Positions 14,324 to 14,431 of a DNA stretch of 14,431 nt are shown here, one piece after another; within the stretch, counting starts at the first letter, position 1, and the number at the start of each line of letters is the position of its first letter. Origin of the DNA: an uncultured Hyphomicrobiales bacterium (GTDB lineage: Bacteria; Pseudomonadota; Alphaproteobacteria; Rhizobiales; Beijerinckiaceae); the NCBI GenBank assembly GCA_903918155.1, contig CAIXDD010000507.1, forward strand, positions 1 through 14,431, written 5' to 3'. The position numbers and the translations under genes are program-made. A model generated the notes under the pieces. The model was not told the origin of the DNA. It saw only the letters and a list, made by a program, of their open reading frames with translations, and made no database searches.

Positions 14324-14431
14324 TCACTTGTCCCGGTCGTAGGCGCCGAGGCCCGGACGATAGGATTTATCGTCCAGAAATTGCTTCATGCCCTTCTGGT
14401 CGCCCTGTTCGGGATCGCGATGTTTCGTCTG
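14324..14431 (-). CDS. C-terminus of p-hydroxycinnamoyl-CoA (feruloyl-CoA) hydratase/lyase, cut by window edge
   Basis: Only the last 35 codons are present. They end in GMKQFLDDKSYRPGLGAY plus a short charged tail. This closely resembles the characteristic C-terminus of the Pseudomonas hydroxycinnamoyl-CoA hydratase-lyase as I recall it, a crotonase-fold enzyme ending in an EQGMKQFLDDKS..PGLQAY-like stretch. The enzyme converts feruloyl- or p-coumaroyl-CoA to vanillin or 4-hydroxybenzaldehyde plus acetyl-CoA in lignin-monomer catabolism. The call rests on this tail alone; another crotonase is possible. A terminator follows directly. Confidence 0.7.
   Translation of the reverse strand, partial: QTKHRDPEQGDQKGMKQFLDDKSYRPGLGAYDRDK

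Overview
The window is chromosomal DNA from a high-GC bacterium. It is densely packed, with short spacers and several 1-4 bp overlaps between genes. The protein families (PstSCAB/PhoU, a beta-ketoadipyl-CoA thiolase, a hydroxycinnamoyl-CoA hydratase-lyase end, a ModE-like regulator) and the codon use suggest an alphaproteobacterium, most likely of the Hyphomicrobiales. The genus cannot be fixed from sequence alone. There are no tRNA, rRNA, IS element, prophage or CRISPR signals.

Layout. (1) 1-4245, minus strand: a phosphate uptake operon read pstS-pstC-pstA-pstB-phoU, with phoU cut by the left edge. A hairpin lies just after pstS and a degenerate Pho box lies upstream of it. The phoU part is only about 47% GC, while the operon it sits in is much more GC-rich. 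(2) 4440-5723, plus strand: fumarylacetoacetase (end of tyrosine/homogentisate breakdown), divergent from pstS. (3) 5844-8689, plus strand: a membrane-anchored sulfatase/LtaS-like enzyme whose stop overlaps the start of an FkbM-family methyltransferase, probably a two-gene cell-surface glycan modification unit. (4) 8686-9888, minus strand: PcaF-type thiolase, sharing a CTAG stop palindrome with the FkbM gene and preceded by a clear sigma-70-like promoter with a dyad over the expected start. (5) 10129-10965, plus strand: tandem universal stress protein with an 11-bp repeat array in its leader. (6) 13424 down to 10969, minus strand: TrmO/TsaA-like protein, ModE-like winged-helix protein (ATGA overlap) and a DHA2-type drug exporter starting with TTG. 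(7) 13549-14256, plus strand: isochorismatase-fold cysteine hydrolase. (8) 14324-14431, minus strand: the last 35 residues of a probable p-hydroxycinnamoyl/feruloyl-CoA hydratase-lyase, with its terminator.

How the genes fit together. The left third is one transport machine and its signalling partner. PcaF, fumarylacetoacetase, the hydratase-lyase end and perhaps the isochorismatase-like hydrolase share an aromatic-compound catabolism theme, but they are scattered over separate transcription units. The best candidates for undescribed biology are the coupled sulfatase-FkbM pair (with an unassigned C-terminal extension on the FkbM protein), the TrmO-like/ModE-like/exporter cluster, and the helical-turn-spaced repeat array upstream of the stress protein. 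None of these can be proved novel without database searches.
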